Assembly (NCBI GenBank): GCA_016294105.1
Contig: JAEDCN010000050.1
Location: forward strand, 1-6,142
DNA: 6,142 bases
Direction of reading: 5' to 3'
Origin: Treponema sp.
Lineage (GTDB): Bacteria > Spirochaetota > Spirochaetia > Treponematales > Treponemataceae
Shown: piece by piece, positions 4,415 to 6,142 of the stretch
Layout: every line of letters begins with the position of its first letter
Numbering within the stretch: the first letter of the stretch is position 1
Notes under the pieces: model-generated
Seen by the model: the letters and a program-made list of their open reading frames with translations, nothing else
Databases searched by the model: none
Told to the model about the DNA's origin: nothing
Translations under genes and position numbers: made by a program

Positions 4415-5575
4415 ATGCAGAGAACGATAAGTGCAATGGTCGGTAAAGGCTCGGTCAATCACAATAGCCGAAAGTTCCGAGCAGAAAATGTAGACGGAAC
4501 TCGTACTCATCTCAATATCGACTACTGCAATGAAAATATAAAGACAGTTTATCACGAATTGTTTGATGAAGCATTGGAAAGATACAATGCCAAGCAGATA
4601 AGGTCAGACCGAAAGATAAAAGATTATTATGAAAAAATCCGAAGTTCCAAGCAGGAAAAACCGTTCCACGAAATCATTTTACAGGTGGGCGGTAAGGGAA
4701 ATATGAACGCCGATACGGAAAACGGAGAACTGGCAAAGCAGATTTTAGATGAATACTATCAGGGTTTTCAGGAGCGAAATCCACAGCTTCGGGTGTTCTC
4801 GGCTCATCTGCATATGGATGAAGCTACACCACATCTGCACATAGATTTTGTACCTTTTACCACAGGCAGCAAGCGTGGACTTGATACAAGAGTGTCACTA
4901 AAGCAGGCTCTTGCAACGCAAGGTTTTAAGGGCGGCAGTCGTGGCGATACGGAGTGGTCGCAATGGATACAGTCCGAAAAAGAACAGCTTGCGGCGGTGA
5001 TGGAACGTTATGGGATTGAGTGGGAACATTTAGGCACACACGAAAAACATCTTTCTGTTTTGGATTATAAAAAGCAGGAAAGAGAAAAAGAAGTGGCGGC
5101 ATTAGGTGCGAAAATCGAGCAGAAACAGATTGAATTTGATGTGTTGTCGGAACGAGTATTGAACTATGATAAGGCAAAAGACGAGCTGTCAAATCTTGAA
5201 ATAGAGCTTGATACTGCACCGAAATATCAGTTGCCAGAACCAGAGAAATTTATGACTGCAAAGGCATATAAAACCAAAATGGCAGAGCCGGTTGTAAGGA
5301 AATTGAAGCAACTTGTCAAAACGGTGCTTGCCCGCTGCTTTGAGGGGTGGGACAACTATCATAGGCTGAATACAGCGAATGCACAGTTATACCGCACCAA
5401 TCAGCGTTTGGAGAAAGTCAATGAAAGATTGACCGAAGAAAACAAAATCCTAAAAGCAGAAAATAAAGATTACAGCCTGCTCCGTAAGGTTTTTGGTCGC
5501 AAACAGATAGATGATTTGTTGGAGCAGGCAAGAACAGTTAAAGGTCGCAAGCGTGATAATACACGATCACGATAG
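4415..5575 (+). CDS. mob: MobV-family relaxase (plasmid recombination/mobilization protein)
   Basis: This 386-residue protein is a relaxase that nicks oriT and leads the transferred strand into a recipient through a helper's conjugation pore. The MobV motifs are visible: HNSR at 16-19, whose His matches the catalytic His22 of pMV158 MobM, then HLNIDY (32-37), and the metal-binding HLHMDEATPHLHIDFVP (131-147) with His133, His140 and His142. A C-terminal coiled coil spans about 316-352. The HLGTHEKHLSVLDYKKQERE segment (205-224) and what follows are typical of the Clostridial branch. ATG 4415 is chosen because GGGAG (4402-4406) is 8 bases upstream; the ATG at 4400 lies before that site. The length is close to normal and all key residues are intact. 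It is separated from the ATPase gene by about 330 structured bases. Confidence 0.93.
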   Translation: MQRTISAMVGKGSVNHNSRKFRAENVDGTRTHLNIDYCNENIKTVYHELFDEALERYNAKQIRSDRKIKDYYEKIRSSKQEKPFHEIILQVGGKGNMNADTENGELAKQILDEYYQGFQERNPQLRVFSAHLHMDEATPHLHIDFVPFTTGSKRGLDTRVSLKQALATQGFKGGSRGDTEWSQWIQSEKEQLAAVMERYGIEWEHLGTHEKHLSVLDYKKQEREKEVAALGAKIEQKQIEFDVLSERVLNYDKAKDELSNLEIELDTAPKYQLPEPEKFMTAKAYKTKMAEPVVRKLKQLVKTVLARCFEGWDNYHRLNTANAQLYRTNQRLEKVNERLTEENKILKAENKDYSLLRKVFGRKQIDDLLEQARTVKGRKRDNTRSR

Positions 5576-5601
5576 ACAAAAATCACAGGAGGAAAAGGAA
5601 A

Positions 5602-5979
5602 ATGACAAAGACAATTTTTGAAGAAATGGGCGGAACTTATAGACAGGTGGGTGATTATTTATTGCCGAACATCACAGTACCAGCCGAAGAAGAAATAGAG
5701 CCGATTGGTTTATGGGGGAAACGACATGCAAGGCATTTAAAGGAACACTATAAAGTGTTATATATGAACCTGCTGACAAGCGGAAAGCTGCATAGTTATC
5801 TTGCAGAAGTCGATAAGCAAGCAGAGGATATGTTTCTTCGACTGGTAAAGGAATATGCCGACAGACAAGATGTGACGGAACAATTAAAGAAAGATAATCC
5901 CTACGAATGGATTGGAAGAATGAATAATATTCAGGCTTGTGTGAGGGAAGTTGTAGGAACGGAGTTGATTTACACATAA
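5602..5979 (+). CDS. tnpV: TnpV-family transposon-encoded protein, function unknown
   Basis: This 125-residue soluble protein belongs to the TnpV family, first named from the Clostridial mobilizable transposon Tn4451. Recognisable features are the opening FEEMGGTYRQVGDYLLPNI, the central IGLWGKRHARHLKEHYKVLYMNLLTSGKLHSYL (about 36-68) and the C-terminal NPYEWIGRMNNIQACVREVVGTELIY. It is mostly helical, with no signal peptide, membrane segment or catalytic motif that I can see, and its biochemical role is not established. The start is well supported by AGGAGG (5587-5592), 9 bases upstream. It follows mob by 26 bases and is probably co-transcribed. Despite its name, no serine transposase (TnpX) occurs in this window, so here it accompanies a tyrosine integrase and MobV relaxase. 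Confidence 0.88.
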   Translation: MTKTIFEEMGGTYRQVGDYLLPNITVPAEEEIEPIGLWGKRHARHLKEHYKVLYMNLLTSGKLHSYLAEVDKQAEDMFLRLVKEYADRQDVTEQLKKDNPYEWIGRMNNIQACVREVVGTELIYT

Positions 5980-6050
5980 GCGTTTTACGGTATGGTGCTC
6001 CTGCGTTTGCTGGAGTGCTGTGGTTGTGGTTGTAAAGAGGTTGTGAAAGA

Positions 6051-6079
6051 TTGAATTTCGTAATGGTTGGATGTATAAT
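6051..6079 (+). promoter_or_regulatory. promoter for a gene beyond the right edge
   Basis: TTGAAT (6051-6056), a 17-base spacer and a perfect TATAAT (6074-6079) form a strong sigma-A promoter. Transcription would begin near 6086, inside the palindrome at 6082-6109. The 70 bases before it (5980-6050) hold no gene and only a weak hairpin with CTCC/GGAG arms. A separate promoter after tnpV suggests an independently expressed cargo gene. Confidence 0.7.
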
Positions 6080-6081
6080 TA

Positions 6082-6109
6082 GGAAGTGAAAATTTTAATT
6101 TGCACTTCC
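6082..6109. repeat. palindrome overlapping the right-edge transcription start
   Basis: GGAAGTG (6082-6088) and CACTTCC (6103-6109) are perfect arms. After one A-G mismatch the pairing continues as AAATT/AATTT around TT, so 12 of 13 positions pair. It begins three bases after the -10 box, where operators of TetR- or MarR-type regulators commonly lie. It could equally form a 5' hairpin on the mRNA. No T-run follows, so it is not a terminator. Confidence 0.65.
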
Positions 6110-6124
6110 ATAAGGTGAAATGTA

Positions 6125-6142
6125 TTGACACAAAAAATACAG
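6125..6142 (+). CDS. possible start of the next gene (six codons)
   Basis: A frame opening with TTG at 6125 would read MTQKIQ up to the window edge. AAGGTG (6112-6117) lies 7 bases upstream and is a fair ribosome binding site, and the promoter at 6051-6079 points at it. The ATG at 6120 gives only two codons before a stop. The fragment is too short to identify, and TTG starts are less common, so this is a tentative call. The gene could start further right. Confidence 0.25.

Noticed and set aside
4178..4430. Plus-strand frames of 60 to 67 codons between the ATPase and mob genes
   Set aside because: They cross the hairpin array, lack ribosome binding sites and show no protein-like composition.
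1..6142. CRISPR array, tRNA, rRNA or insertion sequence
   Set aside because: No regularly spaced identical repeats, no cloverleaf or rRNA-like sequence, and no DDE or serine transposase frame were seen.

Overview
The window reads as the left part of an integrated mobilizable element (IME-like) from a low-to-mid GC member of the Bacillota, most likely class Clostridia. Evidence for this host is the AAAGGAG/AGGAGG-type ribosome binding sites, the protein styles (MobV relaxase, TnpV family, Clostridia-type tyrosine integrase) and the codon use. No species can be named from the sequence.

Layout. Bases 1-59 are the last 18 codons of a chromosomal gene whose C-terminus (NRVFYDLTSKPPGTIEME) matches the conserved end of GMP synthase GuaA. 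The 3' end of guaA is a known attachment site for integrating elements, so the attL junction probably lies here. The penultimate residue is Met where GuaA normally has Trp, as if the element had replaced the last codons. Bases 60-351 hold no convincing gene. They contain repeated GATAACA boxes (possible recombinase arm sites), a strong intrinsic terminator facing guaA transcription, and a second hairpin. A leftward XRE-family repressor gene (352-882) follows. Its promoter and a divergent rightward promoter share a control region with five same-direction copies of an ATGTTTAGT-like box, one inside the spacer of each promoter. A structured, GC-richer leader of about 300 bases precedes the rightward operon.

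Rightward genes, tightly packed: a small HTH protein (excisionase-like), a tyrosine integrase, a MobC-like ribbon-helix-helix mobilization protein, and a RecA-fold RepA-like ATPase with a C-terminal region that may be a winged helix. Then comes a gene-free but highly structured stretch (4081-4414) that is the best candidate for oriT and/or a replication origin. It is followed by a MobV-family relaxase and a TnpV-family protein of unknown function. The right edge carries a strong promoter overlapping a near-perfect palindrome, pointing at a gene, probably cargo, that lies outside the window.

How it may work (inference): the XRE protein keeps the int/mob/rep operon off. On derepression, Xis and Int excise the element from guaA, the ATPase supports replication of the circle, and MobC and Mob nick the origin so that a co-resident conjugative element can transfer it. 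No conjugation pore genes are visible, so transfer would depend on a helper. The att limits, the nick site and the right end are not proven by this window.
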